Shown here piece by piece: positions 32,214 to 39,815 of a DNA stretch of 45,911 bases (position 1 is the stretch's first letter; every line of letters starts with the position of its first letter). Below the pieces are notes generated by a model. That model saw only the letters and a list, made by a program, of their open reading frames with translations. It was not told the DNA's origin and ran no database searches. Origin of the DNA: an uncultured Faecalibacterium sp. (GTDB taxonomy: Bacteria > Bacillota > Clostridia > Oscillospirales > Ruminococcaceae). The DNA lies in NCBI GenBank assembly GCA_934525845.1, contig CAKSZS010000017.1, positions 1 through 45,911 of the forward strand, read 5' to 3'. A program made the translations under genes and the position numbers.

Positions 32214-32846
32214 TTACGGCAGCTCGACCTGATTGATGTCCGTCTCAGCGGGAGTCTCACGGCCGAACATATTGACCTTGAGCTTCACCTTGAAGCTCTC
32301 AGTGTCGATCTCTTCTACGAGACCCATGAAGCCTTCCAGAGGGCCGGCGATGATCTGCACGGTATCACCCACCTTGAAATCAACGGCAGGTGCGGCAGTT
32401 CTTTCGACACCCATCTGCTCCACTTCCTTTTCGGAAAGGGGAACAGGCTTGGAAGAAGGACCAACGAAGCCGGTGCAGCCGCGCGTATTGCGCACGACGT
32501 ACCAGAGATCATCGTTCATCATCATCTTGACGAAGACATAACCGGGATAAAGCTTCTGTTCCACCGTCTTTTCCTTGACCTTGGTCTTGCCGGTCTTGGA
32601 ATCCTTGACCGGTTCTTCCGTGGTCGCGTCCTTGACGACTTCGACAGTTTTCTTGACCTCAACGGGAATCTTGATGTCGCTGATCTTATCTTCCAGATGG
32701 CGGTTGCGCACCACCGTCTGCAGATCGTTCGCGACCTTGTTCTCGTAGCCGGAATAGGTATGCACAACATACCACTGCAGCACGTCAGACTTATCTACCA
32801 GCTTGCTTTCGGCATTTCCTTCCGTCTTGTTAGGTGTTTCTGCCAT
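32214..32846 (-). CDS. nusG: Transcription termination/antitermination factor NusG
   Basis: A 210-residue NusG: NGN domain starting WYVVHTYSGYENKVANDL and containing KLYPGYVFVKM, then a C-terminal KOW domain VGDTVQIIAGPLEGFMGLVEEI. Between the two halves of the NGN domain is a charged insert (about residues 62-95, rich in KTVEVV and KDSKTGK type sequence) longer than in E. coli. It couples RNA polymerase, ribosome and Rho. ATG 32846 follows GAGGGT. Confidence 0.95.
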   Translation of the reverse strand: MAETPNKTEGNAESKLVDKSDVLQWYVVHTYSGYENKVANDLQTVVRNRHLEDKISDIKIPVEVKKTVEVVKDATTEEPVKDSKTGKTKVKEKTVEQKLYPGYVFVKMMMNDDLWYVVRNTRGCTGFVGPSSKPVPLSEKEVEQMGVERTAAPAVDFKVGDTVQIIAGPLEGFMGLVEEIDTESFKVKLKVNMFGRETPAETDINQVELP

Positions 32847-32876
32847 TTTGGTTGACCCTCCGTTTCAAGATGATTC

Positions 32877-33128
32877 TCAGGCGCCGATGATCAGCCCCAG
32901 GATGCCGCCGAAGATGGCATCCAGCAGGATCATCACGACCGCTGCAACCGCGACCGTCACGAGCACGACGATGGTGTTGGTCTTAGTGTCCTCTTTGGAC
33001 GGCCACACGACCTTCTTCAGCTCGCTCTTGGTATCACGGAAAAACTTGGCGACGCCGGCGCCGAAGTTCTTGACAGCGGTTTTGGCTCTGGCCACAAAGC
33101 CCGGCTTTTTCTCGGTTTTGTCTGCCAT
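32877..33128 (-). CDS. secE: Preprotein translocase subunit SecE
   Basis: An 83-residue single-span subunit of the SecYEG channel: cytoplasmic N-terminus, amphipathic FFRDTKSELKKVVWPSKEDT (the conserved SecE segment) and one C-terminal membrane helix VVLVTVAVAAVVMILL. Located in the standard place between rpmG and nusG. Confidence 0.95.
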   Translation of the reverse strand: MADKTEKKPGFVARAKTAVKNFGAGVAKFFRDTKSELKKVVWPSKEDTKTNTIVVLVTVAVAAVVMILLDAIFGGILGLIIGA

Positions 33129-33146
33129 AGTGCGTCCGCCTTTCTC

Positions 33147-33296
33147 TTACTTGGTTTCGCGATGAACGGTGTGCTTCTTGCAGAAACGGCAGTACTTCTT
33201 CATCTCGAGACGATCGGGGTTGTTCTTCTTGTTCTTCGTGGTGTTGTAGTTGCGCTGCTTGCACTCGGTGCAGGCCAGAGTGATTTTAACGGTCAT
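33147..33296 (-). CDS. rpmG: Ribosomal protein bL33
   Basis: A 49-residue protein translated from the minus strand, beginning MTVKITLACTECKQRNY and ending KHTVHRETK. The CTEC and CRFC pairs form a zinc site, so this is the zinc-binding C+ form. ATG 33296 follows TGGAGGTG. First gene of the secE-nusG-rplK-rplA cluster. Confidence 0.95.
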   Translation of the reverse strand: MTVKITLACTECKQRNYNTTKNKKNNPDRLEMKKYCRFCKKHTVHRETK

Positions 33297-33398
33297 TTGT
33301 TGACACCTCCATTATAACGGTTGTTTTGAACCTCCCTCGGGTTGCGGGAGCACCCAAAAAATAGGCGCACTTATTAACCCCGCAAAAGAGGTGATATC

Positions 33399-33427
33399 AT
33401 TGTATCACGCATTTCGCAGTCCGTCAA
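33399..33427 (-). promoter_or_regulatory. Sigma70-type promoter of the rpmG-secE-nusG-rplKA cluster
   Basis: TTGACG and TACAAT with a 17-base spacer on the minus strand, about 100 bases upstream of rpmG. The leader contains a short CTCCC/GGGAG hairpin. Confidence 0.75.
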
Positions 33428-33493
33428 GCGGAAATTTGCGATTTTTGGAAAGTTTTTTCCGCAGGGGGTCAGCGCCGGCTTTTTGCATTTTAC

Positions 33494-33522
33494 TTGCATC
33501 CCACGCATAGATATTGTATAAT
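33494..33522 (+). promoter_or_regulatory. Sigma70-type promoter of ddl
   Basis: TTGCAT and TATAAT with a 17-base spacer. A small GCCC/GGGC hairpin precedes the ddl ribosome site. Confidence 0.78.
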
Positions 33523-33594
33523 AAGCCAGAACGGCATTTTTACCGGTTTGAGCCTTGCCCTTTCGGGGGCTTTATAAATAGGGGAGAGTTTATT

Positions 33595-34689
33595 ATGCAG
33601 TCTGCAAATACCATGTGCGTTGTGCTGCTGTTCGGCGGTATGTCCAGTGAACATGAGGTCAGCCGCGTCTCGGTGGGCAACTTTGTCAACAACATCGATC
33701 GTTCCAAGTATGAGGTGCTCACGGTGGGCATCACCAAAGAGGGCCGCTGGCTCTATACGGAGGCCACGGCGGCTCAGATGGCGGACGGCAGCTGGGAAGA
33801 GCTGCCCGGAAATATGCCCTGCGTCATCAGCCCGGACCGCGCCGATCATGGCATGATCCTGTTCACTCCGGACGGCCGGGTGGAGAAGATGCAGGTGGAT
33901 GTGGTCATCCCGGTGCTGCACGGCCTGTGGGGCGAGGATGGCACGGTGCAGGGTCTGCTGGAGCTGGCCGGCATCCCCTATGTGGGCTGCGGCGTGCTGG
34001 CAAGTGCGGCCTGCATGGACAAGGGGGTGGCCAACGCCCTGTTTGAAGCCAACGACATCCCGCACACCAAGTGGCTGGCCGCCAACCGCTGGCAGATCGA
34101 GAGTGACCTGGAGGGTGTGTGCGCTGGTGTGGAGGCAAAGCTGGGCTGGCCCGTGTTCGTCAAGCCCGCCAACGCCGGTTCCAGCGTGGGTATTTCTAAG
34201 GTGTCCAACCGTGAGGAACTGAAAAAGGCCATCGCACTGGCTCTGGAAAACGACCGCAAGGTGGTGTTTGAAGCCTTTGTGGACGGCCAGGAAGTGGAAT
34301 GTGCCGTCATCGGCTCCGACCCCGCCGTGGCCACCCGTCCGGGCGAGATCCTGGCCGGTGCTGAGTTCTACACCTACGATGACAAATACAAGAACGGCGT
34401 GAGCCAGACCGTGATCCCGGCCCACCTGCCCGAAGAAAAGCTGGACGAGGTCAAGACCTACGCCGCCATGGCCTACACGGCCCTGGGCTGCGAGGGTCTG
34501 GCCCGCTGCGACTTCTTTGTGGAAAAGGGCACCGGCAAGGTCATGATCAACGAGATCAACACCTTCCCGGGCTTTACTTCGATCAGTATGTACCCCAAAC
34601 TGATGGAGCACGAGGGGCTGCCGGTGCCGGCCCTGATCGATCACCTGATCGAGCTGGCTCTGGAAAGGACGGAAAAGCAGCATGGATAA
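33595..34689 (+). CDS. ddl: D-alanine--D-alanine ligase
   Basis: A 364-residue ATP-grasp enzyme that joins two D-Ala for peptidoglycan. Motifs: LFGGMSSEHEVS at the start, VIPVLHGLWGEDGTVQGLLEL, CMDKGVANALF, FVKPANAGSSVGISK and the metal/active-site EINTFPGFTSISMYPKL. ATG 33595 follows GGGGAGAG. It overlaps murI by 8 bases, so D-Glu and D-Ala-D-Ala synthesis are coupled. Confidence 0.95.
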   Translation: MQSANTMCVVLLFGGMSSEHEVSRVSVGNFVNNIDRSKYEVLTVGITKEGRWLYTEATAAQMADGSWEELPGNMPCVISPDRADHGMILFTPDGRVEKMQVDVVIPVLHGLWGEDGTVQGLLELAGIPYVGCGVLASAACMDKGVANALFEANDIPHTKWLAANRWQIESDLEGVCAGVEAKLGWPVFVKPANAGSSVGISKVSNREELKKAIALALENDRKVVFEAFVDGQEVECAVIGSDPAVATRPGEILAGAEFYTYDDKYKNGVSQTVIPAHLPEEKLDEVKTYAAMAYTALGCEGLARCDFFVEKGTGKVMINEINTFPGFTSISMYPKLMEHEGLPVPALIDHLIELALERTEKQHG

Positions 34690-35509
34690 CCGCCCCATCG
34701 GCGTATTTGACAGCGGCCTTGGCGGCCTGACCGGCGTGCGGGAACTGCGCAGGCGCCTGCCCCATGAAGACATCATCTACTTCGGCGATACCGGCCGGGT
34801 GCCTTATGGCAGCCGCAGTCCGGAGACCATCCTGCAGTATGCCCGGCAGGACATTGCTTTTTTGCTGTCCAAGGATGTCAAGTGCATCATGGCAGCCTGC
34901 GGCACGGTGTCCAGCACCTACCCGGCTGCGGAAGCGGCTGCACTGCCGGTGCCCTATCTGGGCGTGGTGGATGCCGCCGCCCGGGAAGCAGCCTTTGCCA
35001 CCCGCAACCGCCGCATCGGCATCATCGGCACGGCGGCGACCATCCGGTCCCGCAGCTACGAGACCCTTCTTCGCAAGCTGGTGCCCGGTGTGGAGATCAC
35101 GGCCCGGGCCTGCCCGCTGTTCGTCCCGCTGGTGGAAGCCGGATATGTGGACCACAGCGACCCGGAAAAGCAGCAGGTGACCCGTCTGGTCATTGCCCAG
35201 TACCTTGCCGGGATCCGGGACGCCGGGGTGGATACCCTGATTTTGGGCTGCACCCACTATCCGCTCATCAAGACCATGGTGGGTGAGTTCATGGGCCGGG
35301 AAGTCACCCTTGTGGACCCCGCCAAGACCGCCGCACACCATCTGGAACGGATGCTGTCCGAGCGCGGCCTGCGGGCCTCCCAGGAGCAGCAGGGACAGGC
35401 ACATTTCTATGTGAGCGATGTGCCGGACAGCTTTGTGCAGACCGCCAACCTGTTCCTGGGCGAGTACAAGGGCGGCCCGGTGGACCAGATCGCCATTGAC
35501 AAATACTGA
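34682..35509 (+). CDS. murI: Glutamate racemase
   Basis: A 275-residue enzyme making D-glutamate for the cell wall. FDSGLGGLTGVREL and FGDTGRVPYGSRS are typical; the two catalytic Cys are C73 in AACGTVSS and about C190 in LGCTHYPLI. The first motif normally reads CNTAS, so Gly replaces the usual Asn next to the catalytic Cys. The gene overlaps ddl and is followed closely by a DUF1934 gene. Confidence 0.92.
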   Translation: MDNRPIGVFDSGLGGLTGVRELRRRLPHEDIIYFGDTGRVPYGSRSPETILQYARQDIAFLLSKDVKCIMAACGTVSSTYPAAEAAALPVPYLGVVDAAAREAAFATRNRRIGIIGTAATIRSRSYETLLRKLVPGVEITARACPLFVPLVEAGYVDHSDPEKQQVTRLVIAQYLAGIRDAGVDTLILGCTHYPLIKTMVGEFMGREVTLVDPAKTAAHHLERMLSERGLRASQEQQGQAHFYVSDVPDSFVQTANLFLGEYKGGPVDQIAIDKY

Positions 35510-35524
35510 GAAGGACGAACGACG

Positions 35525-35989
35525 TTGAAGGAAGACTACATCATCCGGATCAAAAGCCGCATCGAGCAGCGCATGGACGAAACGGCTGCGGCGGAGGAAA
35601 ACGAAGAATTCGTGGAGCTGATGACCCGCGGCAGCTTTGTGCTGAAGGGCGGTAGCTATTATATTACCTATAAAGAGACCGAGACCACCGGGTACGAAGG
35701 CTGCACCACCACCCTGAAAATTGCGGCGGACAGCAGCCGTGTGGCCATGCTCCGCTTCGGCAAAAGCGGCGGAGCCGGTACCCAGCTGATGATCGAAAAA
35801 GGCAAGCGCAACTTGTGCCACTATGAGACCGGCTATGGTTCCATGACGCTGGGCGTGACAGCGGACGAGATCGAGTGCGGACTGACCGAAAAGGGCGGTA
35901 CGGCACGGTTTGCCTACCTGCTGGACGCCAACAGCGCCGAGCTGGTCAGCCGCAACCGCCTGGAAGTGACCGTTACCCATGTGAATTGA
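35525..35989 (+). CDS. DUF1934 (YwiB-like) beta-barrel protein
   Basis: A 154-residue protein starting with TTG 35525 after AAGGAC. The central pattern GGSYYITYKET...GYEGCTTTLKI and HYETGYGSMTLGV fits the calycin-like DUF1934 family, whose members are often encoded just upstream of argS, as here. No enzymatic function is established. It lies 15 bases after murI. Confidence 0.8.
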   Translation: MKEDYIIRIKSRIEQRMDETAAAEENEEFVELMTRGSFVLKGGSYYITYKETETTGYEGCTTTLKIAADSSRVAMLRFGKSGGAGTQLMIEKGKRNLCHYETGYGSMTLGVTADEIECGLTEKGGTARFAYLLDANSAELVSRNRLEVTVTHVN

Positions 35990-36020
35990 ACCAGCCAACA
36001 CTGTGAAAGGATGCAGACCA

Positions 36021-37835
36021 ATGACTGAATTTGAAAAGACCTACCAGAACAACAACCCCCGGCAGGCCGCGCTGGACGAAGCCCGCGCGCTGCTGACCGC
36101 TGCCGCCAAGGCCGCTATGGCCGACGGCACCCTGCCGGAAGCCGAGCTGCCCGCTTTCATCGTGGAGATCCCGGCTGATACCAAGAACGGCGACATCGCC
36201 TCCAACCTGGCCATGGCCGGTGCCCGCACCTGGCGCAAGGCCCCCAAGATGATCGCAGAGGCCATTCGGACCCACCTGCCATCCATTGAGAACAGTGTGT
36301 TTGCCAAGGTGGAAGTGGCCGGCCCCGGCTTCATCAACCTGTTCCTGTCCCAGGGCTTCTGGGCCAGCGTGGTGCTGGGTGCCTGTGCCAACAAGGAGTA
36401 TGGCCGCACCGACCACGGCAAGGGTGCCAAGTACAATGTGGAGTTCGTTTCCGCCAACCCCACCGGCCCCATGCACATGGGCAACGCCCGCGGCGGCGCT
36501 CTGGGCGACTGCCTGGCCGCTGTGCTGGACTGGTCCGGCTATGATGTGACCCGTGAGTTCTACATCAACGACGCCGGCAACCAGATCCAGAAGTTCGGCA
36601 AGAGCCTGGCGGTGCGCTATCTGCAGAAGTACTGCGGCGAGGAGGCTTACCCCCTGCCCGCCGAGTGCTACCAGGGCGGCGACATCAAGGTGCTGGCCGG
36701 GGAGTTCGCCGAGATCCACGGCGATGAGTACGTGACCGCCTGCAAGGGTATGGATGAGGAGACGCTGTTCGAGAACGACGCCTTTGCCCAGCTGAAGGAC
36801 GCTCTGGTGGCCTACGCCCTGCCCAAGAACATCGCGGCTCTGAAGCGCGACCTGGGTAAGTACCGCATCGACTACGATGTGTGGTTCCACGAGAGCACCC
36901 TGCACGAGTCCGGCGCGGTCATGGCCGTGGTGGACAAGCTCCTGGAGCTGGGGGCCTGCTACAAGGCCGAGGACGGTGCCATCATGTACCGCAGTGCCCA
37001 GTATGCCGCCAAGTACGGTACGGTCAACAAGAAGAAGACCGAGGACGGCACCGAAGAAGAGGCCAAGGACGAGGTGCTGGTGCGTGCCAACGGCATTCCC
37101 ACCTACTTTGCCGCCGACATCGCTTACCACTACAACAAGCTGGCCACCCGCGGCTTTGCCAAGGCCATTGACGTGTGGGGCGCTGACCATCACGGCCATG
37201 TGGCCCGCATGAAGGGTGCCATGGACGCCATCGGCTTGCACGGCGAGGATCTGGATGTGGTGCTGATGCAGATGGTCAACCTGATGCGCGACGGCCAGCC
37301 CGTGCGGATGTCCAAGCGGACCGGCAACGCCATCACCCTGACCGACCTGCTGGAAGAGGTGCCCATCGACAGCGCACGCTTCCTGTTCAATATGCACGAC
37401 GCCGGCAGCGGAATCGACTTTGACCTGGATCAGGCCGTCAAGACCGACAACGACAACCCGGTGTACTATGTGCAGTATGCCCATGCCCGCATCTGCTCCA
37501 TCCTCAAGAAGATGGAGAGCGAGGGCGTGGAGTTTGCCGGTGCCGAGAACGTGAACGCCGCCCTGCTCACCGAGCCTTCCGAGATGGATCTGATCCGGAT
37601 GCTGGCCGCCTTCCCGCAGGAGATCGTCATGGCCGCCGAGAAGTACGATCCCAGCCGCATCAACCGCTTTGTCATCGACCTGGCCAGCGCCTTCCACCGC
37701 TTCTACGGCAACTGCCGCATCCAGGGTGCAGACCCTGCCCTGCAGCAGGCCCGCCTGGCCCTGTGCATCGGCGTGAAGAACGTGATCTTCAATGTGCTGA
37801 CCATGTTCAAGATCAACGTGCCGGAGAAGATGTAA
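36021..37835 (+). CDS. argS: Arginyl-tRNA synthetase
   Basis: A 604-residue class I synthetase. The HIGH-type motif is PTGPMHMGNARGGALGD (about residue 147) and the KMSKS-type motif is VRMSKRTGN (about 430); the C-terminal anticodon-binding DALR domain ends the protein. ATG 36021 follows AAAGGA; upstream codons of the frame read the ribosome site. A strong terminator follows. Confidence 0.95.
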   Translation: MTEFEKTYQNNNPRQAALDEARALLTAAAKAAMADGTLPEAELPAFIVEIPADTKNGDIASNLAMAGARTWRKAPKMIAEAIRTHLPSIENSVFAKVEVAGPGFINLFLSQGFWASVVLGACANKEYGRTDHGKGAKYNVEFVSANPTGPMHMGNARGGALGDCLAAVLDWSGYDVTREFYINDAGNQIQKFGKSLAVRYLQKYCGEEAYPLPAECYQGGDIKVLAGEFAEIHGDEYVTACKGMDEETLFENDAFAQLKDALVAYALPKNIAALKRDLGKYRIDYDVWFHESTLHESGAVMAVVDKLLELGACYKAEDGAIMYRSAQYAAKYGTVNKKKTEDGTEEEAKDEVLVRANGIPTYFAADIAYHYNKLATRGFAKAIDVWGADHHGHVARMKGAMDAIGLHGEDLDVVLMQMVNLMRDGQPVRMSKRTGNAITLTDLLEEVPIDSARFLFNMHDAGSGIDFDLDQAVKTDNDNPVYYVQYAHARICSILKKMESEGVEFAGAENVNAALLTEPSEMDLIRMLAAFPQEIVMAAEKYDPSRINRFVIDLASAFHRFYGNCRIQGADPALQQARLALCIGVKNVIFNVLTMFKINVPEKM

Positions 37836-37874
37836 AACACCGGACAGATGGCCGGAGCATAAGCAGACAGAAAC

Positions 37875-37916
37875 GGCTTTGCGTGAAAACTGCATTTTAC
37901 GGTTGCAGCCTTTTTT
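37875..37916 (+). terminator. Terminator of argS
   Basis: An imperfect long stem between GGCTTTGC and GCAGCC-ended arms followed by TTTTTT (37911-37916), directly abutting repeat copy C. Confidence 0.7.
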
Positions 37917-38013
37917 GTGAAAATGCAATTCCGGGCAGCCCGCAGGCTGCCCGGAATTGCTCTTATAAAAACAAAATTCCGCTGTGATTGCCAGAGCGCA
38001 GCGGAGGCAATTC
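37917..38013 (+). repeat. Composite hairpin repeat, copy C
   Basis: Opening GTGAAAATGCAA, perfect 16-bp stem with loop CGCA (37925-37940 with 37945-37960), A/T-rich spacer with AAATTCCGCT, then GCCAGAGCGCAGCGGAGGCAATTC. The arms differ from copies A and B, but the loop, flanks and 3' part are conserved. It lies just upstream of the dus gene. Confidence 0.82.
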
Positions 38014-38058
38014 AAAATCGTTTTCTCTCTGGTCATTCAGAACAATCGAGGAACACCA

Positions 38059-39078
38059 ATGGAACCTTTGAAAATCGGAAACATCGTTCTGCCCCACCGG
38101 GCAGTATTCGGACCTATGGCGGGCTTTACGGACGCCCCCTGCCGCCGCCTGATGGCCCAGCACGGAGCCGGCTTTACGGTCAGTGAGATGGTGTCCAGCC
38201 GGGCGCTGGTCTACGGCGACCACAAGACGGTCAGCCTGCTCAAGGCCGCGCCCAATGGGGCACCCTACGGCGTGCAGATCTTCGGCGAGGTGCCGGAGAT
38301 CATGGGCGAAGCCACCGCCGCCATCGAACAGTACGACTTCGACTTTGTGGACATCAATATGGGCTGCCCGGCCCCCAAGATCGTGTCCGGCGGGGCGGGC
38401 AGCAAGCTGATGCTGGATCCCGACCGCTGCGGGAAGATCGTGGAGCAGGTGGCGGCCCACACCAAGCGGCCCGTCACGGTCAAGATGCGCAAAGGCTGGG
38501 ACGCCGACCACATCACCGCCGTGGAGTGTGCCAAGGCCTGTGAGCAGGCGGGGGCGGCCCTGATCGCAGTGCACGCCCGCACCCGGGAGCAGATGTACAC
38601 CCCCGGCATCGACCCGGAGATCATTGCCCGGGTAAAGCAGGCGGTCAAGGTGCCGGTGCTGGGCAACGGCGACATCCACACGGCACAGGATGCCGTGTGG
38701 ATGATGCAGCAGACCGGCTGTGACGGTGTGATGATCGCCCGGGCGGCTTTGGGCGACCCCTGGCTCTTTGAGCGGGTGAACGCCGCCCTTGAGGGCCTGC
38801 CTGCCCCCAAGGAGCCCAACCTGCAGGCCCGCATGAATGCCCTGCGCCGTCAGGTGGAAGAGATGGTGGAACAGAAAGGCGAATTCGTGGCGATGCCGCA
38901 GGCCCGCGCCCAGACCATGCATTATATGAAGGGACTGAAGGGGGCAGCCGCTCTGCGGCGTTACTGCTGCACCCTGACCCACCTGGAAGACCTGGACGAG
39001 CTGATTGCCGCCGTGTTTGAAGAGCAGCGCAAAGCCGGCCTGGACCCGGACGATGTGCGGGAAGTGCCGTTCCCGTAA
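38059..39078 (+). CDS. tRNA-dihydrouridine synthase, DusB-type
   Basis: A 339-residue FMN enzyme reducing uridines in tRNA. Motifs: GPMAGFTDAPCRRL, FDFVDINMGCPAPKIVSGGAGSKL with the active-site Cys, VTVKMRKGW, and the FMN site GNGDIHTAQDA...CDGVMIARAALGDPWLF. ATG 38059 follows GAGGAAC; the longer frame reads through repeat copy C. Its stop abuts the stop of the convergent HD gene with no spacer. Confidence 0.92.
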   Translation: MEPLKIGNIVLPHRAVFGPMAGFTDAPCRRLMAQHGAGFTVSEMVSSRALVYGDHKTVSLLKAAPNGAPYGVQIFGEVPEIMGEATAAIEQYDFDFVDINMGCPAPKIVSGGAGSKLMLDPDRCGKIVEQVAAHTKRPVTVKMRKGWDADHITAVECAKACEQAGAALIAVHARTREQMYTPGIDPEIIARVKQAVKVPVLGNGDIHTAQDAVWMMQQTGCDGVMIARAALGDPWLFERVNAALEGLPAPKEPNLQARMNALRRQVEEMVEQKGEFVAMPQARAQTMHYMKGLKGAAALRRYCCTLTHLEDLDELIAAVFEEQRKAGLDPDDVREVPFP

Positions 39079-39663
39079 TTAGTTTGTCAGCTCATCCAGA
39101 TTCTGGGTGTAGCAGGGCAGACAGTGCTCCAGGAACCAGTCCACTTCCGGACAGTGCATCTCCTGCAGGGCGGTGCGCTGCTGGACGAGGGCGGCGTCAA
39201 ACTCGTGATTGCCGCTGCGCTGCTCCTCCATGCATTTGACGAGAGCGCTCAGCCGGTCGGCCGCTTTGAGCAGCTTTTTTTCTTCCGGCGTGAGCAGGTC
39301 GCCCGTAATGAACGGCGCGATCTCTTCGCCCAGTTCGGCGGGCAGCAGGTCGGTCATGCTGGAAACACTTTCCCGTTCCAGCGCCTTGTAGGCGTCCCGC
39401 AGGGCCGTGTTGTGATACTTGACCGGGGTGGGCATATCGCCGGTGATGATCTCCGGCGCATCGTGATACAGCGCGGCCACCGCCACCGTTTTGGGGCGGC
39501 AGGGCGTGCCGGTATACCGCCGTGCGATCAGGCACAGCATATGAGCCAGCAGAGCGGTGTCACAGGTGTGCTCACTGAGCGATTCGGCGCGGGTGGAGTG
39601 CATCAGGCTCCACCGGGTAATATACTTCATGCGTGCCAGCAGTGCACTGAACGGATACAGCAT
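39079..39663 (-). CDS. HD-domain phosphohydrolase, YfbR-like 5'-nucleotidase
   Basis: A 194-residue protein with RWSLMHSTRAESLSEHTCDTA (first metal His), ALYHDAPEIITGDMPTPVKY (HD pair and the GDxPTP motif) and KAADRLSALVKC (last Asp). This order is that of YfbR-type 5'-deoxynucleotidases that dephosphorylate dNMPs. ATG 39663 follows AAGGAGG. Convergent with the dus gene. Confidence 0.88.
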   Translation of the reverse strand: MLYPFSALLARMKYITRWSLMHSTRAESLSEHTCDTALLAHMLCLIARRYTGTPCRPKTVAVAALYHDAPEIITGDMPTPVKYHNTALRDAYKALERESVSSMTDLLPAELGEEIAPFITGDLLTPEEKKLLKAADRLSALVKCMEEQRSGNHEFDAALVQQRTALQEMHCPEVDWFLEHCLPCYTQNLDELTN

Positions 39664-39690
39664 GGCAAAGACCTCCTTGATGTTTTCTCC

Positions 39691-39719
39691 ACCATACCCG
39701 TCCGACGGCGGATTGTCAA
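39691..39719 (-). promoter_or_regulatory. Promoter of the HD-domain gene
   Basis: TTGACA and TATGGT spaced by 17 bases on the minus strand. Confidence 0.65.
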
Positions 39720-39760
39720 GTCCCCGGTGAAGAAACGTCCTTTTTTCGGGCAGCAGTCCG

Positions 39761-39769
39761 TGCTATACT
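39761..39769 (+). promoter_or_regulatory. Extended -10 promoter of the YfhO-like gene
   Basis: TGCTATACT with a poor -35; about 45 bases upstream of the ATG. Confidence 0.55.
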
Positions 39770-39815
39770 AAAGCAAAAGCAGCTTCCGTCTGCAACGGCG
39801 GAGAAAGAGGATCCC

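Noticed and set aside
33311..33316. TATAAT on the minus strand right before rpmG
   Set aside because: It abuts the ribosome site, would leave almost no leader, and has no -35; the promoter at 33399-33427 is much better.
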